Assembly (NCBI GenBank): GCA_017311185.1
Contig: JAESUZ010002610.1
Span: 124,001 to 188,000 of the forward strand
Direction of reading: 5' to 3'
DNA: 64,000 nt
Source of the DNA: Proteles cristata cristata
Taxonomy: Eukaryota; Chordata; Mammalia; Carnivora; Hyaenidae
Both the position numbers and the translations under genes were made by a program. Below the pieces are notes generated by a model that was not told the origin of the DNA, did not search any database, and saw nothing but the letters and a program-made list of their open reading frames with translations. Positions 22,471-34,243 of this stretch are shown in pieces. Positions within the stretch are counted from its first letter, which is position 1. Each line of letters begins with the position of its first letter.

Positions 22471-24179
22471 CTTTTTGGTTTCGTGAAATCCCATTTGTTT
22501 ATTTTAGCTTTTGTTTTCCTCACCTGAGGAGACCGGTCCAAAAAAACACATTGCTTAGACTGATGTCAAAAAGCTTCCTGCCTATGTTTTCTTCTAGGAG
22601 TTTTATGGTTTCAGCTCTTACATTTAGTTCTTTAATCCAATTTGAGTTGATTTTTATGTATGGTGTAAGAAAGTAGTCCAGTTTCATTCTTTGGCATGTG
22701 GCTGTCTAGTTTTCCCAGCACCATTTGTTGAAGAGACTGTCTTTTCCTCATTGCATGTTCTTGCCTCCTTTCATTGTAGATTAGTTGACCATATGGATGT
22801 GGATTTATTTCTGGGCTCTCTATTCTGTTCCACTGATGTATGTGTCTATTTTTGTGCCAGTACCATACTGTTTTGATTACTATAGCTTTGTAGAATATCA
22901 TGTGGAAATCTGGGATTGTGATACCTCCAGCTTTGTTCTTCTTTCTTTAGACTGCTTTGGCTATCTGGGGTCTTTCGTGGTTCCATAAAATTATTAGGAT
23001 TCCTTGTTCCAGCTCCATGAAAAAATGTCATTGTTATTTTGACAGAGATTGTACTGAACCTGTAGACTGCACAGCAAAGGAAACCATCAGCTAAATCAAA
23101 AGGCAACCTACTGAATGGGAGGAGATATTCACAAATCATACATCCCATTAGGGATTAATAGCCAAAATACGTAAAGGACTTACACAATTTAACATTTTAA
23201 AAAAACAACAACACATAATTAAAGAATGGTCAGAAGAATGGAATAGACATTTCTCCAAAGACATCCATGGCCAACAGGCACATGGAAAGGTGCCTGTGAG
23301 TGTCAGCATCACTCATCATCAGAGAAATGCAAATCCAAACCACAATGAGATATCACCTCACACCTGTCAGATTGGCCGTTATCAAAAGACAGGAAATAAC
23401 AGGTATTGGCAATGATGTGGAGGAAAGGGAACCCTCACACCAATGTTGGTGGGAATATAAACTGGTGTGGCCACTGCGGAAAATAGTATGAAGGTTCCTT
23501 GGAAATGAAACAGAACTACCTTACAATCCAATGACTGCATTTCTGGCTATTTTCTGAAGACAGTGAAAACCCCAATTGGAAGAGAATGCACCCCTATGTT
23601 CACTGCAGCAATATTTATAACAGCCAAGATATGGAAGCAACCTAAGTGTCATTAAAAATAAACTGTGTATATGCATATGTATATACACACATATGTACAC
23701 ACACAATGGAATATTATTCAGCCATAAAAAAGAATTAAATCTTGCCGTTTGTGACAACATGGATGGACCTCGAGGGTATTATGCTAAGTGAAATGAATCA
23801 GAGAAAGACAAACACTGTATGATTCCACTTACATATGGAATCTAAAAAATAAAACAAATAAAGTAAAGCAGAAACAGGCTCATAGATACAGGAAATAAAT
23901 TGTTGCTTACCAGCAAAAGGAGGGGTTGTGTAGGGTAAAACAGGTGAAGGGGATTAGAGGTACACACTTCCAGCAAAAAATAAATAAGTAACGAGGATGT
24001 AATGTACACACAGGGAATATAGCCAATAATACTGTAATGACTTTGTGTCGTGACAGATGGTAACTAGACTTACCATGGGGATCATTTTGTAATGTATAAA
24101 AATATCAAATCACTATTATGTATGCCTCAGACTAATAGGATATTGGATGTCAATTATACTTCAATTAAAAAAACAAACG
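22471..24179 (+). mobile_element. L1, 5'-truncated and twin-primed (5' inversion)
   Basis: 22471-23070 is antisense L1 ORF2 DNA (residual minus-strand frames at 22632-22901 and 22846-23148). From about 23069 the sense strand resumes (GCACAGCAAAGGAAACCATC) and runs through the ORF2 end and 3' UTR to CAATTATACTTCAATTAAAA. The inverted block ends in L1 numbering (complement: CAAATGGGATTTCACGAAAC, AAAAAG) right where the sense part begins. The TSD is AACTCTCTGAG (22460-22470) against AAGTCTCTGAC (24180-24190). Internal sense-strand stops are present; dead copy. Confidence 0.87.
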
Positions 24180-24180
24180 A

Positions 24181-24976
24181 AGTCTCTGACCTGATGGGCT
24201 GATACCAGAGCCCTTGGCCGTAACTAGGGACCCGGCAGCTCTTGCCTGCTCAGTGCAGAATCCTTGCAGCTTGGGACAAGCTGGGGCCTCCGAGTGACTC
24301 CAGAAATATAAGTGAATGATGTTCAGCTCCGACCTTCCCGGCAAGTGGCATGTGGAACACAAAGAACCCTATAGACCCATGCTCAGTCCTCCCTTCTCCA
24401 GTGGCTTCACACAGGACCAACTTCAAGGGCATTTGACCTGTGCAGTCCCCCAGCAGCCCACCCACACTCAGAAGGACCTTACGCTTGGTTTAACGCTCTG
24501 CTGTGCTGAAAGTCTTAATGCTTTGCAAACAAGGGGCCTGCATCTTCACTGTACACTGGGCCCCTCAAATTCCACAGCTGGTCCTGCCCCTGACTCCCCG
24601 ATCTCCTCTCCCATGGGGGTGCTTTGCTGTTGGCCAAATCCGAGGACCAGAAACAAGTCGGTGCAAGCAACCACTGCTTTGCTGAAAACTTTCCATCCCA
24701 AATTAACACATACATTTCTATTCTGGTTATGGAGCCAACTAATGCGTGTAACTTAATCACACTGTTGTTTGCTCAATCGGGCTGTAAACCGTGTAAACTC
24801 CATCCTCCCAGGAGCTTTTGTTACCAGCTGGGGAATTAACAACACACGTCAAGCTCGTTACATGACTCTCTGAGGATTCTGCTCCAATTTCGGCTCTCAT
24901 GCTCTCTAACCCAGAGCACGCGGCATGGCAGCACTGAGCGGTGCCCTCCCTTGAAGTACTGAATGTGAACACTTCC
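24181..24976. other. Non-coding stretch with an old repeat of unknown family
   Basis: 24405-24600 (ACCTGTGCAGTCCCCCAGCA, ACGCTTGGTTTAACGCTCTG, ACTGGGCCCCTCAAATTCCA) resembles a dispersed mammalian repeat that I cannot name with confidence. The 146-codon frame over it (24316-24756, plus) therefore looks accidental. Confidence 0.4.

Positions 24977-25027
<51 letters not shown>
24977..25027. repeat. (TTTA)n microsatellite
   Basis: About 12 perfect TTTA units, grown from the A-rich tail (complement) of the adjoining reverse SINE. Confidence 0.95.
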
Positions 25028-25028
<1 letters not shown>

Positions 25029-25241
25029 GTTAGTTAGTTATTGAGAGCAAGAGAGTGAGTGAGAGAGAGAGCTCTAGCAGAAGAAGGGAGAGAGAGAGAG
25101 AAGGAGAGAGTGAAGCCCAAGCAGGCTTGATGCTGATGGTGCAGAGATGGATGTGGGGCGTGATCTCCCCAGCCAAGAGATGCTGACCTGAGCCAAAATC
25201 AAGAGTTGGACGCTTACTGACTGAGTCTCCCAGGAATCCCC
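25028..25241 (-). mobile_element. SINEC (feline CAN-SINE), diverged
   Basis: AAGTTAGTTAGTTATTGAGA, a long GA stretch, CTGACCTGAGCCAAAATCAA, and a decayed head TGAGTCTCCCAGGAATCCCC. The tail is the TTTA microsatellite to its left. Confidence 0.88.
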
Positions 25242-28200
25242 TGAGTACCTACTCTTCAAAAAGTCCCCACGGATCAGAAAGAATGAGGCCAAACGACGAA
25301 ACTCTAAGCACACACTGGTTCTATCCTTCCACACTAGGCAGACAGGACTTAAGTTCTGAAATCTATTCTCATAAAGTGTTTCCTAAAAAGATGGGGAACA
25401 TGGATCTTGGGTTTAAAATGAAGTTAAAATCAGCAAATAGCATACTGTGTCCGAACCTTAGTTTATTAATCACACAAATGGGTTGAACAAGTTATCTAAA
25501 TTTAATGCCATGGCCAAATAAAACAGGGGTAGGCGGTTAGCCGTGACAATTATGAGGCAAAAATACCTAGCATTGCTGAGAGACAGAACAAGGGTCCCAA
25601 GGAAGATCGTGGTTGAGAGCTGGAGAGGCCGGACGGATTGCAGGAGACCCTGGTTCTGTTACTGATTAGCTCCTGGAGTTGAGTTTACATCACTTCACTC
25701 TCTAGGCCTTAGTTTCTTCCTCTGAAAAACACAGACTTAGAAATATTTGGGGACAGTGAGATTAAATAAGACCGTGGGTCCAGAAAGTCCTTTGTGAAAC
25801 CTTTAAGTCTTATTCTAAAATAGAAGATGCCACTGGGCCCAGATGCTGCATGTGCTTAAAGGTCCTTAGAAGGTCTACCTTTGATTCTAGCAGATCCCAG
25901 GGAAACAACCCTGCAAGGATTTTAAGAAACCTCAGCCGGGGAGGCAAGATCAAATTCAATGGAAAGAATTCGTACTCCCTGTGGCCTGCCGGCCCTTGGC
26001 CTCCAAACACAATCAGATGCTGGATTTGGAAACAGCCAACCCGATCGAATTCTTCACACTTCTAATTACTTCATGATTTGTATACACATTTTGGCGGTTG
26101 CTTCAAGGCTGTTTTATTAATTCACAGATTTTCACTATTTTTGCTTCTCCTTTTCTTGCCAATTAGCTGAGCCGGCTGCCATTTGGCATCTGGGGAGAGC
26201 TACAGTGGGAGCCAGCCCTCCCTGCTCCCCAGCCTCCACACTCGGGAACCTCACCTCAGAATGAGAGTCAGAGGTCACCACGGGGGGACAGATGGGTGGG
26301 GGTGGCCTGGTGGGAGCCCATTCCCCAGTGACACATCTGTGTCTCCTCTGCTCTGTGTTACCTCTCCCACTACCTCATGTGCCCCCACGCATACCCCCAG
26401 GCCCTGTGCTCCCACTCAGAATCTAACATCTCAGGGAGGAGGCTGTCATCACTAGATTTGTTTCACTAATTTCATGGAGAGTCTTCCATTAGGCCACAAG
26501 AAATTGGGAGAGAGCACCCTTATGTACCCAAGTCTCCGGTGTGGTCTATAAATACCATCCAAATTCACGGGCAAGTGAGACCCTGGCCCTGCATCATACC
26601 TGGGCAGGCAGTGCTGGATAAGGGGTCTGTTTCAAGTCCTGGCACTCAGGGCCTCACCTCACCTCTCTAGAAAGGGGACGAGAGCATGTTCTGTCCTCCT
26701 CACCAGATTACTGTGAAGAAGAGCGTAGAACATCATAATGGCTAACTACAGCCCATTACAACAGGCGACTTTGGTTCATGGACTATTACAAGCAGATGGC
26801 TCAGGTGGGAACACACCCTAGTGGGAGGGTGTTTCAGCTCCATTTCAGAATCAGAAGGATTTCAAGGCCGGGTTTTGACGTGGGATAGAAAATATGGCTG
26901 AAGCCTCTCCTTCCTCTGGAGCCCAGGCTGACTCTGAAGCTGGTGGTGGGAAGCAGGAAGAAATATTCCAGAAGGGAGTGCCTGTGGCTTTCACTGGGCC
27001 ATTGCTTTCCATTGTACCCTCCTCAAATGATTTTTGTCAGTTTCCTGCTTTTAGAACGTACACCCCAGGGGAGGTCCAAGCAGGCTCCAGTTGAAGACAC
27101 ATAGCAGGAGCTGAAATGGAAGCCACTTGGCCAAGACGAGGGGGAAGGCGAGAGTGTGGAGCTGGACTGGTAACTAATGCTCCACCGCCTTCCCTTAGTT
27201 ACAGGCCCTAATGAAAACACCCCTTTGTCTTGCAGATTGATGGGTGCTGAGGATAACCAGGAGGCTGGTTTCCCTACTGATGAAGGACATCACACACATG
27301 ACATGCCAATTAAAACAGCAAAGAGCCAGTGGGCACAGGGTAAGGGACAAAGTCTCCTGGATAGCACAGAGGCCTGGGTGCATACGCGACACTGCCGGTC
27401 AAGTCTGTGGTTCTTTTTGAGGATTTCTAGCCACATTTCATGTCAGCACCTTCGCTCTCCCTTAGCATTCCAGGAGTCCGGTCACAGGAGGCTCGGTATC
27501 CTGACGTCACAGAGGCCAGCCATCCCTCAGGCCAGACGGTGTCTTTTCCAGGGCCAGTCTTGGTTCCTCTGGACCTGCACCTCTCCAGTGCCTTCTGCAT
27601 CCAGAGGCAGCTCCGGGAAGCACAAAGCTGGCCGAGCTCTCCGGGCAGCCCAAGGTTCAACTTCTCACACTGGTGCGAAGTGAGTGCAAGTCAGCCAGGA
27701 TATGAGTTTCTTTCCAGAAACTTTTCATCCTCCAGGCACTCCAGAAGGTGAATTAGGATAGAATTTGGTGCCATAGGCTGAGGGAGAAGACAGGGCTCTC
27801 CAGGCCAGCCGTGTGCTTTGACAGAACTGACAGCTGACTCAACACTTGAAGCTCCCACTGGGCTCTCTCAAGTGTCATTTTCTGAACACACTGAGTTCCC
27901 TGAAGACCCTGAGGCAGCCAGAACTTCCCAGGAGGCTGCTCCAGAAGAACATTCCAGACAGAGCCCTCCAGGAAGGACACCTGAATATATTACAGAGGAT
28001 TTGTCTTAAAACAATATTATCACCAATGACAGCACCACCACCACCACCTCTACAAAACTCCTAAAACTCATAAGAGCTTGTTTATGAAAAGCAAGTAAAC
28101 CAAGATACAACAAGTTGGACTGTGGCAAAATAATGGTGTTCATTCTTTACCCACCATTGCTATGCTTAAAAAGAAAAACAACAAAAACAATTGTTTTCTA

Positions 28201-28435
28201 AAAAATTACATGTTTACCATGCAAAAATCAGATAAGAACAGTAAGAAAAAGCCAAAAGGATGACCCTAACACCCCAGAAAATTCCGGCTAACATCCTTCT
28301 AACATTTGCTGTCCATATATACTAATAACATTTTTTTAAAAAGCAAAATAGAATGATATGGTATAAGACCATTTTAAAAGCAACAGACTAAAAAATTCTG
28401 TGAATGAAGAGAATGCTGTATTACTTAAGAGCTCT
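25242..28435. other. Unique non-coding stretch, 3.2 kb
   Basis: No supportable gene. The longest frame (168 codons, 27177-27683, plus) has no family resemblance, repeats nothing, and is opposed by a 77-codon frame. 26620-26760 is faintly MIR-like. 28320-28400 is AT-rich. Confidence 0.55.
25610..25790 (+). mobile_element. MIR fragment
   Basis: CCTGGTTCTGTTACTGATTA, CTCTCTAGGCCTTAGTTTCT, TCCTCTGAAAAACACAGACT and GTGAGATTAAATAAGACCGT follow MIR order across most of its length. Confidence 0.68.
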
Positions 28436-28770
28436 ATAGCTCTCTGCCCCCTGCCCCCCACTCGTGCTCTGTCTCTTTCTCTTAAAAGTAAATAAACATT
28501 GGGGCACCTGGGTGGCTTAGTCGGTTAAGCGTCCAACTTTTGCTTAGGTCATGATCTCGCGGTTCGTGGGTTCGAGCCCCGCGTCGGGCTCTGTGCTGAC
28601 TGCCGGCTCAGAGCCTGGAGCCTGTTTCAGTCTGTGACTCCCTCTCTCTCTGACCCTCCCTGCTCACGCTGTCTCTCTCTCTCTCTCTCTCTCTCTCCTA
28701 GAAATAAAACATTAAAAAAAATTTTTTTTTTAAAAAAGTAAATAAACATTAACAAAAATTTTTTAAACAT
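28436..28770 (+). mobile_element. Older SINEC 3' fragment, split by a younger SINE
   Basis: Only the CT-rich part and tail remain on the left (CTCTCTGCCCCCTGCCCCCC, CTCGTGCTCTGTCTCTTTCT). The tail continues after the inserted SINE as AAGTAAATAAACATTAACAA. Confidence 0.8.
28501..28733 (+). mobile_element. SINEC, young subfamily copy 1
   Basis: Head GGGGCACCTGGGTGGCTTAG, then TTAGGTCATGATCTCGCGG, GCCCCGCGTCGGGCTCTGTG, CTGACTGCC, CTGTTTCAGTCTGTGACTCC, a pure CT run and CTAGAAATAAAA. It has a perfect 17-bp TSD, AAAAGTAAATAAACATT (28484-28500 and 28734-28750). Unusually intact CpGs and the perfect TSD suggest a recent insertion. Confidence 0.97.
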
Positions 28771-28772
28771 AA

Positions 28773-29370
28773 AGAATCATCTGGGTGAACAGCTGGAGGA
28801 AGAGCGATCCAGGCAAAGAAAATGGTAAGTGCAAAGGCCTGAGGCAGGAAGGAGTGTGGTATATTCAGGAAAGAGACTAGCAGGGCTGAAGCAAGACAAG
28901 TGTGGGGTGAGGTTGGCAAGGCAGACGGCACAGGCTCTTGACACTGTGAGGAGTTTTCACGTCATCCTGGTATACCAGGAAGCCACAAAGTATTACGAAG
29001 GGGAATGATGTGATCTAAATTGCAAGTTCCCTCTGGCTGATTCCTAAAATGTAAAGAACAGGGGAGAGACAAGAGTGCAAACAGGAAGACCAGTAAGGAG
29101 GAGCTGGAAGTGGCCCAAGTGGGTGATGACGGTGACTTGGACTTGACCATCAGGGTGTAGTGGGGGAGAGAGATGGGAGATGCATTCTGGAAGCCAACTG
29201 AGATCTGAGGATAGATTCGCTGCAAGAGAAGAGGGCAGGGATCACTAAAAGATTCCTCCTAATTTGCTTGACTGACGGGGGGCTCATATACTATTTACAG
29301 AGATGAGAAAGTCTGGGGACAAGCATGTTGGAGAGGAGTCTCAGTGAATTTGTAGACAAACCTTCAGTGC
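28773..29370 (-). mobile_element. L2 fragment (about 600 bp)
   Basis: Antisense L2 in the expected order: GTGCAAAGGCCTGAGGCAGG, GATGTGATCTAAATTGCAAG, CAAACAGGAAGACCAGTAAG, GATGACGGTGACTTGGACTT and TTACAGAGATGAGAAAGTCT. This is the longest L2 in the window. Confidence 0.78.
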
Positions 29371-31615
29371 CGTACAATGCGTATCACTTTTTTTTTTTGA
29401 GATCCATGGTCTCTCTGCTTCCAAAGAACTTGGTGCTTCCAGCACTGAGACCTGGCTGCTCTGGGTTCTGCCTCAGGATTAGCCCCTTCCTGACTGCAAA
29501 CTTTAGAGAGCTTACCTCATTCCCTGGAGATTTCCCCCATCTGTGACAAAATAAAGAGAATAGATGCCCCTTGCTTAGTTCCTACAGCTCTCTTAAAGGC
29601 TGAGAAATGACGCCCAAAGAGCTATTTCAGCTCCTGGAAAGGAGGCAACACTAGACATCATTTTGATTCCTCTTCTGTCTCCTGAATTAACTAACAGTGT
29701 GGATACATGAGATATTTACCTTAGGCCAAGGGCTCTGTCTCTGAGCACAAAATTCTTTGGGGGACACTATCTGAAATGATATCATTTATCTGACCATACA
29801 GGTCATTAATTCCTCCCCAAAGATCACTAATTGGCTCGGGAACAGGGCCTTATTCACTCTCCTTACGAACGATGCTCTTATTTTAAAGTCCCAAACCCAT
29901 ATACTGGGCAGTTGGCAGTGGCTGCTACCCACTGCTCATGACATGGTCTTTCTCAGCCTGGTAAATTATTGTTTCTTAAATGCTGCAGTTCCAAACCAAT
30001 TCTGCCTATGTTACAGCCGCAAGCCGGGGACCCAGTGCCATCCAAGAGTGGGCTGGTCTCACTCAAGGGTTTGCGAAGCCAACATGATGGATCGGCATGC
30101 CCACCCGGGTCTCCCCTTTGGGAATGAAGCACTTATGGCCCTAGCTGCAGGGGGGCTGCCCCCCTTCCTCGTTCTCCTTACCCTCCAACACTTCTCCCCT
30201 GCTGAGAGCGGTCTCTGCCAAATAGAGCTGAGGTCATGTTCCGTTCTGGGGCAAACCACATCTGAGGACAGGCTGTCAGGGGGACAAACTCTGAAGGACC
30301 ATTTCGGCTAAAGTCCTAATGTCAGAGAAGGCTATCACTGGGGCTGCCTCACAGCCCAGCTCGTCCTCAGCTGCCATCTGTCCTTTCCCAGGAGCCCTCC
30401 CTAGCAAATGGCCTTGACAACGCCGATCTCTGTCTCATAGTCTGCTTCCCAGGGAGACGTATGGTGCCCAGGGCAGGCCCCCAGGGGAGATGTGCTTGGA
30501 CCCTGTGTCCCTCACAGGGCCTGTGGTCTAGGGAGGAGACAGCCCTGCTTGAGACACCCTCCCTGCTTGTCTAATTCCAGGCCTGCCTGCAAAGCCTGCT
30601 TCCGAGGCCTGCCTTCCCAGGAAGGCAAGTCCCTCCTACCCCAGGCCACTCCCTGGCTCCAGGGCCCCTCCCTCCTCCTCCTCTTTGGCTCACTTTTGAT
30701 CCGTCCTTTAAATCTGTGGCCCACATCATGCCTCCCTCGTAATAAAGTCCACTGAGACCACAGTGAACTCTAAGGGCTGTTAATTGGTATTATGGACCTG
30801 TCTTGTCTCCCCAGAGAGGCTGTAAACACCCCACGGCAGGGACTTAAGAACCCTCCGTGCCTGGCCCGGTGCAGGACACAGCCAGTAAACGTCGGCTAAC
30901 GTCACAGGCAGAGAGGAGTGGTACATGGGACGGTGTCCTGTGCTAATGTTAAGTGACAAATGAACGCTGCAGACAGAGTATCTCATGGATCCTTAGTGAA
31001 GACAGAGACTGAGGAAATTCCAGGGAAATATAAGAAAAACTTTTATAATAACCAACCTACCGGGGAGGGTAGACGTTTCATTTCTGGGGAAAATTTTGCT
31101 CCTGGTAGCACCTATTCCCTGAACTCCTATGAGCTTACCATCTCCAGCTTATCATCCGTCCCCTACCATCTGGGGTCCTAGCTGTGCTGATAAACAGCTC
31201 TGGAGAAAGAAGAGTCCACACTCAAATCTGTAGTGGCTCTGGGTAAGGGTCTGTTTGGGGAGTCTGACAAAATTGATAACTTTATGGAGGCCTGAGGCTC
31301 TCTGTGATTTTTCATTTCACTGAGTCCCTACAATAGCAGTCTTCACCAGGATAAAGTCCCATTTTCCTTCCTTGCATTCAAAGCGTCCAGCTCAATATGC
31401 ATTTCTCTGTTGCACCATGCATCTTGTACACACGTTTTAGAACTTGTTATTTTCGGCCTCTGGTTGTTTCCTGGTTAGGTCTCCTTGCCTCATGGAGATG
31501 AGGACCTGAAGGTCAGGCACCTTCTGTCTTTTGCCTGCCTGTCTGGAAAGCAGCTTGGTGAGGAAGAGCATATGCTTTGGAGTCAGAGGGTCTGATTCTT
31601 TTTCAAGAAATAAGT
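29371..31615. other. Unique non-coding stretch, 2.2 kb
   Basis: No gene. The 122-codon plus frame at 29943-30311 and the 87-codon frame at 30492-30755 have opposing frames and no homology that I recognise. An L2 tail lies at 30785-30905. 31340-31440 may be another old repeat. Confidence 0.5.
30785..30905 (+). mobile_element. L2 3' end
   Basis: TTGTCTCCCCAGAGAGGCTG, TAAACACCCCACGGCAGGGA, CTTAAGAACC and GCCTGGCCCGGTGCAGGACA match the sense L2 tail (aggctgtaagc...gcagggac...gcctggcac). Confidence 0.58.
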
Positions 31616-31813
31616 AAATAAAAAAAAATTTACTTATTTTGAGTGAGAGAGAAAGTTGGGGAGGGCAGAGAAAGAGGTGGAGAGAGAGAGAATGCCAAGC
31701 AGGCTCCACATTCAGTGCAGAGCCTGATGTGGGGCTCAAACTCACAAACCATGAGATCATGACCTGAGCTGAAATCAAGAGTTGGATGCTTAACCAACCG
31801 AGCCACCCAGGCG
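31616..31813 (-). mobile_element. SINEC (feline CAN-SINE)
   Basis: AATTTACTTATTTTGAGTGA, GA-rich stretch, CAAACCATGAGATCATGACC and CGAGCCACCCAGGCGC. The target sequence (GGGTCTGATTCT, about 31588-31599 on the left) recurs on the right at 31844-31855, but the right flank is complicated by a 33-bp duplication. Confidence 0.92.
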
Positions 31814-31869
31814 CTGATTCTCAGCTTTATTGCTAATCAGGAGGGTCTGATTCTCAGCTTTATTGCTAA
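31814..31869 (+). repeat. 33-bp spaced direct duplication
   Basis: The 23-mer at 31814-31836, beginning CTGATTCTCAGCTTTATTGC, is repeated exactly at 31847-31869, next to a SINE integration site. Confidence 0.9.
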
Positions 31870-32289
31870 ATAACCAGAAAACTTGCCCAGTAATACAGCA
31901 AATGTTCAAAAAAATAAAATACTGCTTTTCTTCTTCGATAGCTTCTGAGGGTCTTGTTGCCTAGCAAGTCAAATAGCACAAAGGCTACTTGGCTCAAAAG
32001 AAGGAAAAATAAGATGACATAATTGTTAGGTTGATAGTTACCTGAATACATGGATAATCTCTTCAAAGATGGAAGGGAAGTAGACATGTAGTTTGGTGCG
32101 GGGTTGGGCAATGGGTGGATTTCTTTCTTTCTATTAAGTTATGTTAATGTTATGTTCTCTGTGCTCTCATCTTTAAAAATGACATATTTCACTGTGCAGC
32201 CCCACTTCCCTCCCTAGATGAAAAACACAGCGAACATGAAGGTGGATAAGCCAGTGCCATCATAGTGCATGCAGGGCATCTCACATCAT

Positions 32290-32400
32290 GAAGATGTACA
32301 TTCAACGAGCAGATTCCACGCCAACATTTCTAAAGAGGAGACCTAAGAATCTGCATCTTATTAAGTTCCTTAGGTGATTATTTGCTCCCAGAAGTTTGAG
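32290..32400 (+). mobile_element. MER5-like fragment
   Basis: GAGACCTAAGAATCTGCATC followed by TTATTAAGTTCCTTAGGTGA matches the MER5A core (gagaatttgcatttctaacaagttcccaggtga). Confidence 0.5.
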
Positions 32401-32404
32401 AGAT

Positions 32405-32530
32405 TAGAGGAAGAACTCTGGATTTGGAATCCAAAGACCCAAGTTCTAGTGTGAGCTCTGCTGCAGTCTTTTACCACAAGTCCCGTGTTCTCCAGGGTCC
32501 CCTTTTGCTTTTCTGCTATAATAATTCCAA
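32405..32530 (+). mobile_element. MIR fragment
   Basis: CTCTGGATTTGGAATCCAAA, GACCCAAGTTCTAGTGTGAG and CTCTGC match the MIR 5' portion. Confidence 0.5.
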
Positions 32531-33490
32531 CTGGATGATCAGCAAGACCCCTTCTGAAAGAAGGGGCCAGCCACATTCCCCACTGGGAACCCACACACGC
32601 CAAAGGAGAAAAAAGCTGGCTGGAGAGCCTAGATTCCTGAGGATAACTAAATAATCTTTGGGACAAATAAATATTCAGCAAGTGATCAGGCCTCAGCAAA
32701 AGTGAAATGCAGGGCTATTACTGCCAACCCAAATACAGCAGTTGCGCAGCCCGCATTTCCCTGGGAGAGCCAGTACTTAGTTCCGTTTCATGGCTGGCAA
32801 CTCTGTAGCACAGCCCGACATCCTTCCTCAGGCCAAACTCGCTGCAGGCCATCCTGAGCTTGAGCAGAGAGAACGGACTGAGGAAGGAAAGACAGCGAAA
32901 CTTCAATTTGGCTTACGTTCTCAGCTATGGTAGAAGGATGGAGTGGTTACAAATAATGAGCAAAAGGAGGTTTCTGTGAGTGTGAGTGTGTGCACCACAC
33001 TGAGGAAGAAAGAATTACTGAAAAGATACAGGAGAGGGGGCAGTCATCAATGATAATTCAGATTTGCTCATCTCGTCGAGTGAGTCAAGAATTCTAGGTC
33101 CAGTTTAATGTAAACTCCTGAGTTTTGATGAGGCACTATATACGTTGAGTATATATCAGAATGACTCACAGAAAAACAAATCGTGGCTGATCATTTCATT
33201 TTTTTCTGATGAAGGAGGAACAAGATACCATATTTGCAGACTAACTGGTACATAATGTAGGATCTCCTACACCTGGAACTGGGAATCTCTGGCTGGATAT
33301 TGATCCAAATGATAAAAATTTGGGTCTTTACAAAGAGCCTTCAAACAGTTGTTTCTTTTTGCAGGGCGGATGTCCTAATTAAAATGATACATTTTGCACT
33401 TAGTTTACATTTCCTTCTTGCATAAGTAATGTCACGATTTTAGCCTGTTTGGGGCATAGAAAGACATGCTATATAGAAAGACAGTTACTC

Positions 33491-33717
33491 GGGGCGCCTG
33501 GGTGGCTTAGTCGGTTAAGCGTCCGACTTTCGCTTAGGTCATGATCTCGCGGTTCGTGGGTTCGAGCCCCGCGTCGGGCTCTGGGCTGACTGCCAGCTCA
33601 AAGCCTGTAGCCTGTTTCAGAGTCTGTGACTCCCTCTCTCTCTGACCCTCCTTTGCTCACGCTGTCTCTCTCTCTCTGCCAGAAATAAATAAAACATTAA
33701 AAAAAAAAAAGAAAGAA
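33491..33717 (+). mobile_element. SINEC, young subfamily copy 2
   Basis: Head GGGGCGCCTGGGTGGCTTAG, then CGGTTAAGCGTCCGACTTTC, ATCTCGCGGTTCGTGGGTTC and GCCCCGCGTCGGGCTCTGGG. TSD AGAAAGACAGTTACTC, 16 of 16 (33475-33490 and 33718-33733). The tail carries a small (GAAA)n run, partly belonging to the TSD. Confidence 0.97.
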
Positions 33718-33850
33718 AGAAAGACAGTTACTCAAGCCGGAGTCTGAGTCTTGGAGAGGTCAAAGCCAGTATACTGACTTTCAGACAATATTTTATAGGG
33801 CATAGCCTTTGTATTTTCTTGGAATATGGCTTTTTTGGTTTGGAATGTGG

Positions 33851-33908
33851 CTTTTTTGTTTGTTTGTTTGTTTGTTTTGTTTTTTGGGGGTTTTTTGTTT
33901 GTTTTTTT
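33851..33908. repeat. T/G low-complexity (TTTG)n-like tract
   Basis: Imperfect TTTG repeats and T/G runs. They create a lysine- and asparagine-rich false frame on the minus strand. Confidence 0.85.
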
Positions 33909-34243
33909 AATTCTGATCCATCCCTTGAAACACCTGTCTCACGTGGACTCACTCCATTAAGATGATGCTCTTATAAAAGGAGCAAATGCTTTCTCAGCAG
34001 GCTTATAGATGGTGCCTAATTGCTTGTGGTCTCTAAGACTTCTGAGGATCGAAATAGATGTTAAAAGTACTTCAATACATTTTAGAGATAATTCAAAAAC
34101 ACAAGCATCCTCAAAGGCAGAGAAATTTAGTAAGGATAAATAAAAGATGCAGTATTTACGCTCGAAATAAGATCTGAAATACAGGGATGGCCACTGGAAA
34201 AGACCTGAGGCATTAAAAAAATCTTTAAAAAAAAAAAAGAGGG

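Larger units (their letters stand above)
31870..33474. other. Unique non-coding stretch
   Basis: No gene. MER5-like and MIR remnants occupy 32290-32530. The 109-codon minus frame at 32370-32699 overlaps them and is rejected. Confidence 0.5.

Noticed and set aside
22632..22901. Minus-strand frame resembling a conserved protein
   Set aside because: It is the C-terminal relic of L1 ORF2 in the inverted part of the twin-primed L1, not a host gene.
24316..24756. 146-codon plus-strand open frame as a gene
   Set aside because: Runs through a probable old dispersed repeat and shows no domain.
27177..27683. 168-codon plus-strand open frame as a gene
   Set aside because: No homology that I recognise, overlapping frames on both strands, and no exon-like borders.
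33491..33570. tRNA-like sequences with A and B boxes as tRNA genes
   Set aside because: These are SINE heads derived from tRNA-Lys. They continue into the SINE body and do not fold as a mature tRNA.
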